From NCBI GenBank assembly GCA_026552835.1, contig JAPMTY010000135.1, forward strand, positions 1 to 11,318: 11,318 bases of DNA. Reading direction: 5' to 3'. Source of the stretch: Candidatus Methanoperedens sp. GTDB taxonomy: Archaea; Halobacteriota; Methanosarcinia; Methanosarcinales; Methanoperedenaceae. Position numbers and translations under genes: made by a program. Positions 1 through 6,628 of this stretch are shown here, piece after piece. The stretch's first letter is position 1, and every line of letters begins with the position of its first letter. The notes under the pieces are model-generated. The model was not told where the DNA came from and did no database searches. It saw only the letters and a list, made by a program, of their open reading frames with translations.

Positions 1-14
1 CCTTGGAATTTCAT
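1..14 (-). CDS. Start of an unidentified gene leaving the left edge
   Basis: On the minus strand an ATG at 14-12 opens a frame that stays open to the edge, but only four codons (M K F Q) are visible, so nothing can be said about the product. The call rests on the good ribosome binding site: AGAGG at 25-21 on the minus strand, 6 nt before the ATG. It would be divergent from the V4R-like gene at 157. Confidence 0.35.
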
Positions 15-156
15 AATTATCCTCTTTAAACTTAAATTATAGAATAATGATTTTCCTTCATAATGCAGTAATGTAATAAAAACCTTCCCTTAATCAGAGA
101 AAGGCTTATTATGAATGGAATTCGACTGTTAATAAAGAATAAAAGGGCGTGAATAA

Positions 157-534
157 GTGTTCAGGAGATTTTTGGAATCTTATATAGATGTTTGTAATAA
201 TATCGTAACTGAAGCCGCTAATTCCGTTTTGATGTTTGAAGCCGGGGAGCAGGCTGCGCTTGATATTAAAACCTCGAAAATCGAAGATATCAATCCGGAA
301 TTTGAAAAAGAGGGCATTAAGACATCCATAGAAATCACAGAAAAAAAAGTTATATTCCATGTTAAAGGATTAACTTTCAGAAATAATAAATGCGAATATT
401 GCGATATTTTAAGAGGATTCTTCGGAGGACTGGCAAAAAGACATATCGACCCCAGGTTTTATTGCAAAAAAGGCGCAGAATGTGTGATTGAGGGAGGAGA
501 TGAGTGTATTTTCGTGGCGGAGCTGATAGAATGA
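157..534 (+). CDS. Small V4R-like (4-vinyl reductase domain) cysteine protein
   Basis: This is a 125-residue soluble protein starting at GTG 157, directly after an in-frame TAA, so no longer start exists in this frame. The C-terminal half has the V4R pattern: a Gly-rich helix (RGFFGGLAKR, about residues 86-95), then cysteines at 103, 109 and 117 ending in GGDECIF. Two further cysteines form a CEYC pair at 79 and 82. V4R domains are small-molecule or metal-binding sensor modules found, for example, in regulators and in bacteriochlorophyll-related proteins. At 125 residues it is shorter than many V4R proteins and appears to be the domain alone, without a DNA-binding partner. Ligand and role are unknown. 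An 83-nt gap separates it from the next gene on the same strand, so co-transcription is possible but not shown. Confidence 0.72.
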   Translation: MFRRFLESYIDVCNNIVTEAANSVLMFEAGEQAALDIKTSKIEDINPEFEKEGIKTSIEITEKKVIFHVKGLTFRNNKCEYCDILRGFFGGLAKRHIDPRFYCKKGAECVIEGGDECIFVAELIE

Positions 535-617
535 AAAAACATGCACACGACCTTCAAGCCAGAATAGAATTTTTTGGAATTTTGGATAGGAATTAGGTCT
601 CTATTTAAAGGTGTCCA

Positions 618-1226
618 ATGCCAAAAGATTTGAAAGTAACCCTCAGCGACATAGAATATGAGATTCTTAAAAAAGTGAAAGTAGTCGAGGGTGAAGATGG
701 CGAGAAACTCAGGAACCTTTTAAGGCTTTATGTTTCCACGATACCTGAATTAAAATCATCCGAATACGCTTTAAGAAGGGTTGAAAACAAGGACAAAATA
801 GAAAAAATATTAAGGGATGTCTGGGCTGCTTATGAAATCACGGATTATCCGACAGAAAAATGGAGCGAAGACAAAATCAACAAGCTGAACAGCGACCTTG
901 TTGAAATCAATGTTCTTATGAAAATTGGTGAAAAACAGTATGTACCATCCAATAAATTCAGGAGCCTTTTCAAAATGCTTCTTCATGATATTTCAAATGA
1001 ATCCAAAGATCTGGATGAATATTCCGCAGCGTGTGTGGCTACAATCCAGTTGTTGAGAGAGTTCAGCGCAGGAACCTTAAGCGAGGAAACAATAAGGGAT
1101 GCGACGATTTTAATAAATGAAGGGTGGATGTTCGTTTACGCAACAGCCATGAAGAAGGCACGGGAGTTCATGAAAACCAAAAAAATGTTCCCTGAAGCGC
1201 AAATGCCTGTTCCTGAAGTATCATAG
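618..1226 (+). CDS. Hypothetical protein, 202 residues, possible ribbon-helix-helix N-terminus
   Basis: I do not recognise this family. The ATG at 618 is preceded by AAGGTG at 608-613, a good match to the archaeal anti-Shine-Dalgarno sequence, which fixes the start. The protein is predicted soluble and mostly helical, with no signal peptide or membrane segment. The first 40 residues (VTLSDIEYEIL, then LRNLLRLYV) have the strand-helix-helix spacing of ribbon-helix-helix DNA-binding domains, but this is a resemblance by eye. The middle contains a helix-rich region with Trp69 and Trp82, and the tail ends in Pro-Val repeats. Only one cysteine (in SAACVA) is present. Its stop overlaps by 6 nt the stop of the convergent radical SAM gene. 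It could be a regulator of a neighbour, but nothing in the sequence proves this. Confidence 0.75.
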   Translation: MPKDLKVTLSDIEYEILKKVKVVEGEDGEKLRNLLRLYVSTIPELKSSEYALRRVENKDKIEKILRDVWAAYEITDYPTEKWSEDKINKLNSDLVEINVLMKIGEKQYVPSNKFRSLFKMLLHDISNESKDLDEYSAACVATIQLLREFSAGTLSEETIRDATILINEGWMFVYATAMKKAREFMKTKKMFPEAQMPVPEVS

Positions 1227-2399
1227 GAAATCCATAATGCCATTTGCATGGCAAAGCACCGGGTCAGGCCCTAAAATCCCTTTATATTGTTTTGCCCTGA
1301 ACCTGCATCCTCCCCTGCATTCGTGGATAAGCCTGCAATCTTTGCAATCAAGCTTATCAAGCGTCCACAGGTATTTTTTACAAAGCTCTGCCCATGCAGA
1401 ACGCAGGTCATTAACATCCCCGACTGGTTCATGGTCGAAAAACCCGCATTTACTGACGTTGCCATCGGGCGATACGGCGCACATATGAGAGCCGCAGGTA
1501 TAATCGCCTGAACTTTCATGCGCACCCGCACCGAAGCCGTATTTCAACAACAGCGACGCATCTTCCATATTTAGAATAAACTCCCGGTTTTCCTCAAGTT
1601 TCCCGGTTACGCACGGCACATCAACGCCCCATGAGAGTACATCCAAACCATGGAATGACTGCTGCATCTCCTCGAATTCGTGAGCATTATATTTGTGTAT
1701 CATTGTCGCTATTGAAACCGGAATCTCATATTTTTTAAGATTAGAAATCCCGCGCATAGCTTTTTCATACGAGCCCTTGCCGCGTATCAGGTCATGCGAG
1801 CCAATGCCGTCAATGCTGACCTGTACTTCATCCACATAATTGGCGAGTTTTCTTGTCGTTTTTTCATCGATCAAAGTGCCGTTTGATAGGAGTACCACCC
1901 TCAATTCATACGAAGGAAGTATTTCCATAAGACTGAAGAAGCGGGAATGAACGAGCGGTTCACCCCCGGAAATCATCAGTTTCAGCCCGCCCATATCTTC
2001 AAACTGCGATACTGCTTTTTCAAATGTTTTTAAGCTTATCTCTTGCGCCCCCGATTTCCCAATATAACAGTGCCCGCAGACTAGATTACATTTATTTGTG
2101 ATATTTAATAAGATATATCGAAGGGATGGAACCGGTGAGGTCATGACTTTTATGCCCCTCGCTTCATTTCCCATCCGGATTATCCCTTCATTTATCATGT
2201 ATTCAAGAGATTCCCTGGCGCCTGCGCTGTCTTTTAAAAGCTTTGAAACCGGATTACTCCCATTGCATTTTTTCAGGAATTCAAAAGCCTCGTCATCCAG
2301 TTCGTACAACTGGTCATCATCTATGTCATAAACAAATGGCTTCTCAAGCTTTCGCAGGGCATAACCTGCTGCGAGGACAGGATATTCATTTGAAAGCAT
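1221..2399 (-). CDS. Radical SAM/SPASM peptide-modifying enzyme with PqqD-like N-terminal domain
   Basis: This is a 392-residue radical SAM protein. Residues 1-80 form a PqqD-like domain (YDIDDDQLYELDDEAFEFL), the type that binds precursor peptides. The radical SAM core follows, with the CxxxCxxC motif at Cys104, Cys108 and Cys111 binding the SAM-ligating [4Fe-4S] cluster, and SGGEPL at 144-149 contacting SAM. The C-terminal 100 residues carry a full SPASM set (CGSHMC, GNVSKC, CKDC, ECRGGC and a final Cys) for two auxiliary [4Fe-4S] clusters. Such enzymes make crosslinks, usually at a Cys or side-chain carbon of a small peptide. The likely substrate is encoded just upstream and overlaps this gene. 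I chose ATG 2399 over a TTG 36 nt upstream because homologous PqqD-like domains begin close to this Met, and GGAAG lies about 10 nt before it, inside the peptide gene. The resemblance is to the methanogen-type putative peptide-modifying radical SAM families; the exact subfamily is not resolved. Confidence 0.9.
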   Translation of the reverse strand: MLSNEYPVLAAGYALRKLEKPFVYDIDDDQLYELDDEAFEFLKKCNGSNPVSKLLKDSAGARESLEYMINEGIIRMGNEARGIKVMTSPVPSLRYILLNITNKCNLVCGHCYIGKSGAQEISLKTFEKAVSQFEDMGGLKLMISGGEPLVHSRFFSLMEILPSYELRVVLLSNGTLIDEKTTRKLANYVDEVQVSIDGIGSHDLIRGKGSYEKAMRGISNLKKYEIPVSIATMIHKYNAHEFEEMQQSFHGLDVLSWGVDVPCVTGKLEENREFILNMEDASLLLKYGFGAGAHESSGDYTCGSHMCAVSPDGNVSKCGFFDHEPVGDVNDLRSAWAELCKKYLWTLDKLDCKDCRLIHECRGGCRFRAKQYKGILGPDPVLCHANGIMDFL

Positions 2400-2550
2400 C
2401 TTTAATCTCTTCCGGCGATATCCTGCCTTTTGCAAGCATATCTTTTAAAACCTTAAATGCCGCGCATTCAAGCTCGATGTCATCTTCCTTGAAGAACTCG
2501 CAATGGGTGCAGATAAGGGTTACATAAGGGTTTTTTTCTTTTTTTGCCAT
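2386..2550 (-). CDS. Short cysteine-containing peptide, probable substrate of the radical SAM enzyme
   Basis: This 54-residue reading frame runs from ATG 2550 to TGA 2386 on the minus strand. The product has a Lys-rich start (MAKKEK), then VTLICTHCEFF with Cys14 and Cys17, an ELECAAF segment with Cys29, and an amphipathic helical tail ending ISPEEIKDAFK. GGAAA about 7 nt upstream could serve as a weak ribosome binding site. The last 14 nt overlap the start of the radical SAM/SPASM gene, giving translational coupling and a tight two-gene operon. Short Cys peptides beside PqqD-fused radical SAM/SPASM genes are the usual arrangement of precursor and maturase. There is no obvious leader cleavage site such as GG or GA, and no secretion signal, so the mature product may stay in the cytoplasm and could bind metal through CxxC...C. 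It could instead be a small metal-binding protein that is not modified. Confidence 0.78.
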   Translation of the reverse strand: MAKKEKNPYVTLICTHCEFFKEDDIELECAAFKVLKDMLAKGRISPEEIKDAFK

Positions 2551-2578
2551 GGAATTTCCAGCAATATTTGTATTATCT

Positions 2579-2619
2579 TACGGGTTTTTAAGCGATTCGC
2601 CCTGGAATTCAAACCCGTA
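2579..2619. promoter_or_regulatory. Inverted repeat flanking the peptide/radical SAM promoter
   Basis: TACGGGTTT at 2579-2587 and AAACCCGTA at 2611-2619 are a perfect 9-bp inverted repeat 23 nt apart. A TATA-like element for the minus-strand peptide gene (CTTAAAAA, about 2585-2592) overlaps the left arm. The repeat also lies 55-95 nt upstream of the divergent mfnF start. It may be an operator for one or both genes; an RNA hairpin in the 5' region is a weaker alternative, since most of it would lie upstream of the transcript start. Confidence 0.45.
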
Positions 2620-2641
2620 GAATCAAAATATTCCATAAACC

Positions 2642-2648
2642 TTTTTAA
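2642..2648 (+). promoter_or_regulatory. mfnF: TATA-like element of mfnF
   Basis: The T/A-rich stretch TTTTTAA lies 26-32 nt before the mfnF ATG. No ribosome binding site is visible in the bases just upstream of the ATG (CTAAATAACACAC). Together these suggest a leaderless or nearly leaderless transcript. The element is a poor match to the TATA consensus, so the call is tentative. Confidence 0.35.
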
Positions 2649-2673
2649 CTCTCACGTTTTCTAAATAACACAC

Positions 2674-3633
2674 ATGATTCTCGGCATCGATATCGGCGGC
2701 GCAAATACCAAAATAGCCTCGGAAGATGGCAAAATTGTAGAGCTGCATTACATTCCCCTTTGGAAGAATACAAAACTACCAGAAGTGCTTCTTGATATAG
2801 CATGGCGCCTGAAACCAGAAAAAGCTGGTGTCGTGATAACAGGTGAACTCGCGGACTGCTTTCCTGACAAGGAAGCAGGGCTTTCATTCATAATAGATGC
2901 TGTAAATAATGCATTTCCCGATGCTTATTTCCTCGACAGCGACGGGATTTTCACAAAAGAAAAACAGCGAAGCATTGCAGCCGCCAACTGGATGGCATCG
3001 GCGCTTCTTGTGGGAAGTGAATATGATGATTGCATATTCGTGGACATCGGGTCAACGACTACAGATATAATTCCTATCAGCAATGGTATACCTCATGCAG
3101 CCAGGACTGATTTTGAACGCCTGAAAAACAGCGAGCTTGTTTATTCAGGGGTTTTGCGTACAAATATTGCAGCGCTCCTCAAAAGCGTAAATTTAAACGG
3201 AGGAGTGTGCGGCATCTCGTCAGAACTCTTCGCGATAAGCGCTGATGCGTATATGGTTCTTGGACAAATTTGCGCTGACCAGTATACCTGCGATACTCCC
3301 GACGGAGCAGGAAAAACGATTGTGGATGCAAAAAGAAGGCTTGCACGCGTTGTGTGCACCGACCTGACAGAGATAGGAGAAAGCGACCTTCTTTCGATAG
3401 CAAATCAGGTTATGGAAAAGCAGGTGAGGGATATAACTGATGCTTTGCTTATTGTTGCGAAAAGTTGGGGCGTTAACAAATTGGTTGCATGCGGGCTTGG
3501 CGAATTCCTTGCTGAAAAAGCAGCGCAGGAATGTGGATTTGAGATAATACTTTTATCAGAAAAATATGGAAGGGAGCTATCTAAAGTATTCCCCGCGTAT
3601 GCTGTAGCGCAACTGTTGTGCAAGTATCATTAA
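2674..3633 (+). CDS. mfnF: MfnF: APMF-Glu synthase of methanofuran biosynthesis
   Basis: This 319-residue cytoplasmic enzyme belongs to the ASKHA fold (hydantoinase/oxoprolinase-like; acetate kinase, Hsp70 and actin group). MfnF joins the furan diphosphate (5-(aminomethyl)-3-furanmethanol diphosphate) to gamma-glutamyltyramine, forming the core of methanofuran, the C1 carrier of formylmethanofuran dehydrogenase. The phosphate-binding loops are visible: DIGGANTKIA at residues 5-14, and DIGSTTTDIIPI at about 128-139. A Gly-rich adenosine-type motif (VACGLGEFLAEKAA) lies near residue 271. Length and motif order match the archaeal family. The gene appears to be a single-gene transcript: its upstream neighbours are divergent and its downstream neighbours convergent, and no other mfn gene is visible. 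The ATG is the first in frame after the promoter-like stretch. Its presence points to an archaeon that uses methanofuran and tetrahydromethanopterin. Confidence 0.9.
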   Translation: MILGIDIGGANTKIASEDGKIVELHYIPLWKNTKLPEVLLDIAWRLKPEKAGVVITGELADCFPDKEAGLSFIIDAVNNAFPDAYFLDSDGIFTKEKQRSIAAANWMASALLVGSEYDDCIFVDIGSTTTDIIPISNGIPHAARTDFERLKNSELVYSGVLRTNIAALLKSVNLNGGVCGISSELFAISADAYMVLGQICADQYTCDTPDGAGKTIVDAKRRLARVVCTDLTEIGESDLLSIANQVMEKQVRDITDALLIVAKSWGVNKLVACGLGEFLAEKAAQECGFEIILLSEKYGRELSKVFPAYAVAQLLCKYH

Positions 3634-3653
3634 AACAATTAAAGCCAGCATCG

Positions 3654-4373
3654 CTATTTTAAAAATTGTTGTATCTTATCAAGGTCATCCTTTTTCAATA
3701 CAAATTCCTGGTTGAATCCTCCCAACGCTGAATAATCCGCATGGAAATCATTTGCATCAGACGGTGAATCAAAAACGTATATTGTGGCATCATAGAACTG
3801 GGCAGATGTATAAGGCTGGCCGTTAATCAAAAATTTCTGGTTATCATCGGTCACAATTTTTGGTATAGTTGCCTCAACGTAATAATAATCTATACCATTG
3901 ATATTCCAGTGCCTGTATTTACTGGAATTACCGACATCGCTTACCTTCAGGGCCAGCCATGCATGCTGCCTCTGGTAGGAAACAATAATTTTTGGCGCCA
4001 CGTGGTAATTGGTCCTGATATAACTCCATAAATATGTTGACATCCTCGAACAGTCAAGCTCATCCGCCTGGTAAAGAGTGAACCATTTTTTATCATAAAA
4101 GGTAGAGAGGTTAAGAGCTATCCTGTCAATCAGCAAATCACTTTGGTTTGTAATGCTTCCTGTCTGGTTTGCGCCGGTTTGAAGCATGCTCCCGTTAGCA
4201 GGAGCCAGACTATTTCCCGTTTGATTTGCAGTCTGGTTGTTAATGCCTGAATTGTTTGTTATCCCCGGTCTTTCAGGTAAAATGGCGCCCGTGCCGGATG
4301 GTGTAGTCCTGTTTGAATCAATACATCCCGAAAGAAAAACAAAGAGAATTACCAGAATGAATTTTTTATCCAT
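3654..4373 (-). CDS. Lipoprotein with glycosylation-rich linker and transglutaminase-like core
   Basis: This is a 239-residue exported protein. The N-terminus is a lipoprotein signal (hydrophobic residues 5-14, lipobox FLSGC with Cys17), so it is probably anchored on the outer face of the cytoplasmic membrane. Residues 18-90 form a low-complexity Asn/Gly/Thr linker holding eight N-X-S/T sequons (Asn21, 40, 46, 50, 60, 69, 76, 88). The globular part contains LDCSRMS (Cys108), QHAWLAL (His137) and YYYVEATIP (Glu167). That order and spacing resemble the Cys-His-Asp/Glu triad of transglutaminase-like cysteine proteases, so a thiol hydrolase or acyltransferase acting at the cell surface is possible; this is inference. 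It is the second gene after the DUF4349 lipoprotein, 14 nt downstream, and probably co-transcribed. No clear ribosome binding site precedes ATG 4373. Confidence 0.78.
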   Translation of the reverse strand: MDKKFILVILFVFLSGCIDSNRTTPSGTGAILPERPGITNNSGINNQTANQTGNSLAPANGSMLQTGANQTGSITNQSDLLIDRIALNLSTFYDKKWFTLYQADELDCSRMSTYLWSYIRTNYHVAPKIIVSYQRQHAWLALKVSDVGNSSKYRHWNINGIDYYYVEATIPKIVTDDNQKFLINGQPYTSAQFYDATIYVFDSPSDANDFHADYSALGGFNQEFVLKKDDLDKIQQFLK

Positions 4374-4387
4374 TTTTGATTACATCG

Positions 4388-5218
4388 CTATTGTTTCAGC
4401 CACGGCAGGGCTTTCCTTTTAACCCATCTTGCCAGCAATACTATTATTGCAATAAATATCACTATCGGCAGAATGTATCCTATGAAAACTATTAGCCCGT
4501 TTATACTCCCGATAAATCCCGCTGCGGCCTCCCTGAGCGCGTCGGTTATCCCCCATCCTTCGCCTGCGATTGGCGCCGGCTCATTAACATTTACTGTAAT
4601 AGTGGCCATTTCAACGCTCTGGTTCAGGTAATTCATCCTTCCTGTAAGGCTCTCTATTTCCCCACGCACCCGTTCAAGCTCACGCTCAACATCAAGAACA
4701 TCCTTAACCGTGGATGCATTTTTCAGGATTTCCTGGAACCTTGCCTCCTGCTTTTTCAGGTTATCAAGGCGGGCGCCCACGTCTATCCATTCTTCTGTTA
4801 CATCCTGTCCTGAAATCTCCCTGGATTTTTCGGTTCCCAATACTTCTATTTGCGCGATTGCTGAGTAAAAATTCTTCTGGGGAACCTTTATAGTCATCCG
4901 GCCGTTTTTGCTTCCCCCGGAATCGTATGTTGATGAATCTGATATAAAACCCTGGCTTGCCTCTACTATTTTCAATATATCATCAGAAGCCTTTTCTACG
5001 TTTTTTACCTCCAGTGTGAGGCTTGCGGTTGAGATAACCTTCCTGTCGATGACATCAACGGCATTTCCTGTTTGGCCTGTTGCCTGTTGCTTTAATGGCG
5101 AATCTAATGATTTTGAAGGCGCTAAATTATTCTGAGGCATGCTCTCTTTAGTCCCCAGACAGCCCGCTGTTATTACAAGAAGTAAAACCGCAAATAATAG
5201 TAAGGTTTTATTTTTCAT
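4388..5218 (-). CDS. DUF4349 lipoprotein with C-terminal membrane helix
   Basis: This 276-residue envelope protein has a lipoprotein signal (hydrophobic residues 5-17, lipobox ITAGC with Cys20) and a short Ser/Gln/Pro linker. The conserved DUF4349 region follows from about residue 58 (DRKVISTASLTLEV, then GRMTIKVPQKNF). A coiled-coil stretch spans about 150-205 (DNLKKQEARFQEIL, VERELERVRGEIESL). A membrane helix at about 241-263 is followed by a basic cytoplasmic tail (RWVKRK). The family is found in bacteria and archaea and its function is not established; a structural or sensing role at the membrane is likely. It is the first gene of a two-gene operon with the transglutaminase-like lipoprotein. 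No ribosome binding site precedes ATG 5218, but a good TATA box lies about 25 nt upstream, consistent with a leaderless transcript. Confidence 0.9.
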   Translation of the reverse strand: MKNKTLLLFAVLLLVITAGCLGTKESMPQNNLAPSKSLDSPLKQQATGQTGNAVDVIDRKVISTASLTLEVKNVEKASDDILKIVEASQGFISDSSTYDSGGSKNGRMTIKVPQKNFYSAIAQIEVLGTEKSREISGQDVTEEWIDVGARLDNLKKQEARFQEILKNASTVKDVLDVERELERVRGEIESLTGRMNYLNQSVEMATITVNVNEPAPIAGEGWGITDALREAAAGFIGSINGLIVFIGYILPIVIFIAIIVLLARWVKRKALPWLKQ

Positions 5219-5240
5219 TATAATCTAATATAACCATGAC

Positions 5241-5250
5241 AATATATAAT
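5241..5250 (-). promoter_or_regulatory. TATA box of the lipoprotein operon
   Basis: On the minus strand this reads ATTATATATT, a close match to the archaeal TATA box, 23-32 nt before the ATG at 5218. The spacing places the transcription start at or next to the start codon. Confidence 0.5.
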
Positions 5251-5261
5251 GCTTGCTTCCT

Positions 5262-5267
5262 AAAAAA
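5262..5267 (-). terminator. Possible T-run terminator of the hdrA-polyferredoxin operon
   Basis: A run of six T on the minus strand, about 40 nt after the polyferredoxin stop codon. Archaeal RNA polymerase can terminate on T-runs alone. It is short and there is no hairpin, so support is weak. Confidence 0.25.
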
Positions 5268-5305
5268 TTCGAGGTAATATTCACATAACATGGATGAGAA
5301 TTGCG

Positions 5306-6619
5306 CTAATCAGTTTTAATTCTTTTCTTTATTTCAGCCAGCGCAGCCGCAGGCTCTTTTTTCTCCCACGCTCGCCTTACATTTTTTTTATCCAGTAGCG
5401 AAGATAGCTTTTTAATACGTTCATCTACCAGCTTCCTGAAATCAGGATTTACGTCAGGTCTGATAAGCTCAGGCTCAATCTTCTTTTCTGCTTTATCCAC
5501 ATGAAGCGCCCGTGATACGTCAGGTCTTTTCCGCTCTTTTGTGGTCAGGCAGATTATCGCTTTCTTCCAGTCCTCTGTCCACGGTGTATCCATTATTTCA
5601 GTGTGTTTTGCTTTTGTCCTTTTTACCCCGATAGCTTTGACATGGCATGCTTTCTCGCATGCGCCGCAGTAGGTGCAGAAATCCCGCACGACATCGATTT
5701 TTTTATCCGCCGGTATAATCCATGCTTTCGATGGACAGACATTGAAACACCCGTGGCAGCCCACAGGGTCGCAGCCTTTGAGTTTTGCATCGATGAGTGA
5801 TATCTCGCCCTCAAACGGTTTTGTAACCTCTGCGGCATCATACGGGCAGACCGCCTCACACCAGCCGCATCGGGTGCATTTGTCATCATCCACTCTGATA
5901 TTTCCCGCAAGCTTGGGAGCAATTTTTTTTATTTCCGCTTCATCAAAATCGCCTTTTACTTTTATTGCATCCTCAGGGCAGAACGGCACACAAATACCGC
6001 AGTAATCGCACTTTGTCTTATCAACGAGCAGGTCATCAAAAGGCATGAGGTCATCTGCTTTTGCTTTTTTCTCAACCAGGACAAAAGCCGGGCAAAGCTC
6101 TGCGCAGGCGCCGCAAAGTGTGCATTTCTCCATATCCACGATGATTTCACCATGCTTACCTTCCTTAAACGGCGCGAGAGTCTCCTTTTTAGGGAAAGTA
6201 AGCTCAACGCTGAGAGCCTCTTCGGGACATGATTTCTTGCATATCAGGCAGGGGAGGCATTTATCGTTGAAAACCACGCCTGAATCAAGGTGCGGGAACT
6301 CCTGCAGCTCAAGGATATCCTTATCGTTCACAGTCATCCTGATAGACTTAACAGGGCAGAACGCCGCGCACATGCCGCAAAACGAACATTTTGTATGGTC
6401 TATGATAACAGGCGGCGCGTCCATTCCTGTGGCTATTTCTATCAACGGGCCAGCTTCGATTGCTTTTTTCGGGCAGATTTCAATGCATATACCGCAGCCG
6501 TTGCAGCGCTTATAATCGTAATCAAGGAGCTTTTTTGACTTCCCGGTCTTCTGGGTGTACAGGAAATGCGTGCCTTTGACATCGCTATCCACGATAACTT
6601 CAAGTTTTTCTTCGCTCAC
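5306..6619 (-). CDS. Polyferredoxin with eight [4Fe-4S] motifs (FwdF/MvhB-like)
   Basis: This is a 437-residue iron-sulfur protein. Eight four-cysteine motifs are visible, starting at Cys39, 78, 121, 166, 204, 248, 283 and 315, giving 32 ligands for eight [4Fe-4S] clusters. Seven are CxxCxxCxxxC. The seventh (from Cys283) is a CxxxxCxxCxxxC variant, and the eighth lacks the usual Pro after its last Cys (CHVKAI). Residues 331-437 are a charged, Lys-rich tail with almost no cysteine. Such proteins act as electron wires; FwdF and MvhB are the known archaeal forms. The gene follows hdrA by 4 nt, and its GTG start has a ribosome binding site that overlaps the hdrA stop, so the two are translated together. 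It probably carries electrons between HdrA and a ferredoxin-dependent partner such as formylmethanofuran dehydrogenase; the partner is inferred. No formylmethanofuran dehydrogenase genes are in the window, so I give no symbol. Confidence 0.88.
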   Translation of the reverse strand: MSEEKLEVIVDSDVKGTHFLYTQKTGKSKKLLDYDYKRCNGCGICIEICPKKAIEAGPLIEIATGMDAPPVIIDHTKCSFCGMCAAFCPVKSIRMTVNDKDILELQEFPHLDSGVVFNDKCLPCLICKKSCPEEALSVELTFPKKETLAPFKEGKHGEIIVDMEKCTLCGACAELCPAFVLVEKKAKADDLMPFDDLLVDKTKCDYCGICVPFCPEDAIKVKGDFDEAEIKKIAPKLAGNIRVDDDKCTRCGWCEAVCPYDAAEVTKPFEGEISLIDAKLKGCDPVGCHGCFNVCPSKAWIIPADKKIDVVRDFCTYCGACEKACHVKAIGVKRTKAKHTEIMDTPWTEDWKKAIICLTTKERKRPDVSRALHVDKAEKKIEPELIRPDVNPDFRKLVDERIKKLSSLLDKKNVRRAWEKKEPAAALAEIKKRIKTD

Positions 6620-6621
6620 CC

Positions 6622-6628
6622 TATCACC
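6622..6628 (-). promoter_or_regulatory. Ribosome binding site of the polyferredoxin gene, overlapping the hdrA stop
   Basis: On the minus strand GGTGAT (6628-6623) matches the archaeal anti-Shine-Dalgarno sequence and contains the TGA stop of hdrA. The polyferredoxin GTG begins at 6619, a few bases on. This supports the GTG start and translational coupling. Confidence 0.6.

Noticed and set aside
109..360. Minus-strand frame of 83 codons antisense to the V4R-like gene
   Set aside because: The plus-strand frame has the conserved Cys pattern; the antisense product is Phe-rich without a family or ribosome binding site.
1237..1531. Overlapping short frames on both strands within the radical SAM gene 3' region
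   Set aside because: They lie entirely inside the SPASM-encoding part, whose conserved cysteines make that frame the real one.
3634..3670. AACAATT/AATTGTT inverted repeat between mfnF and the convergent lipoprotein gene
   Set aside because: Only 7 bp, AT-only at the ends and with a 23-nt spacer; chance is likely in this base composition, so it was not called a terminator.
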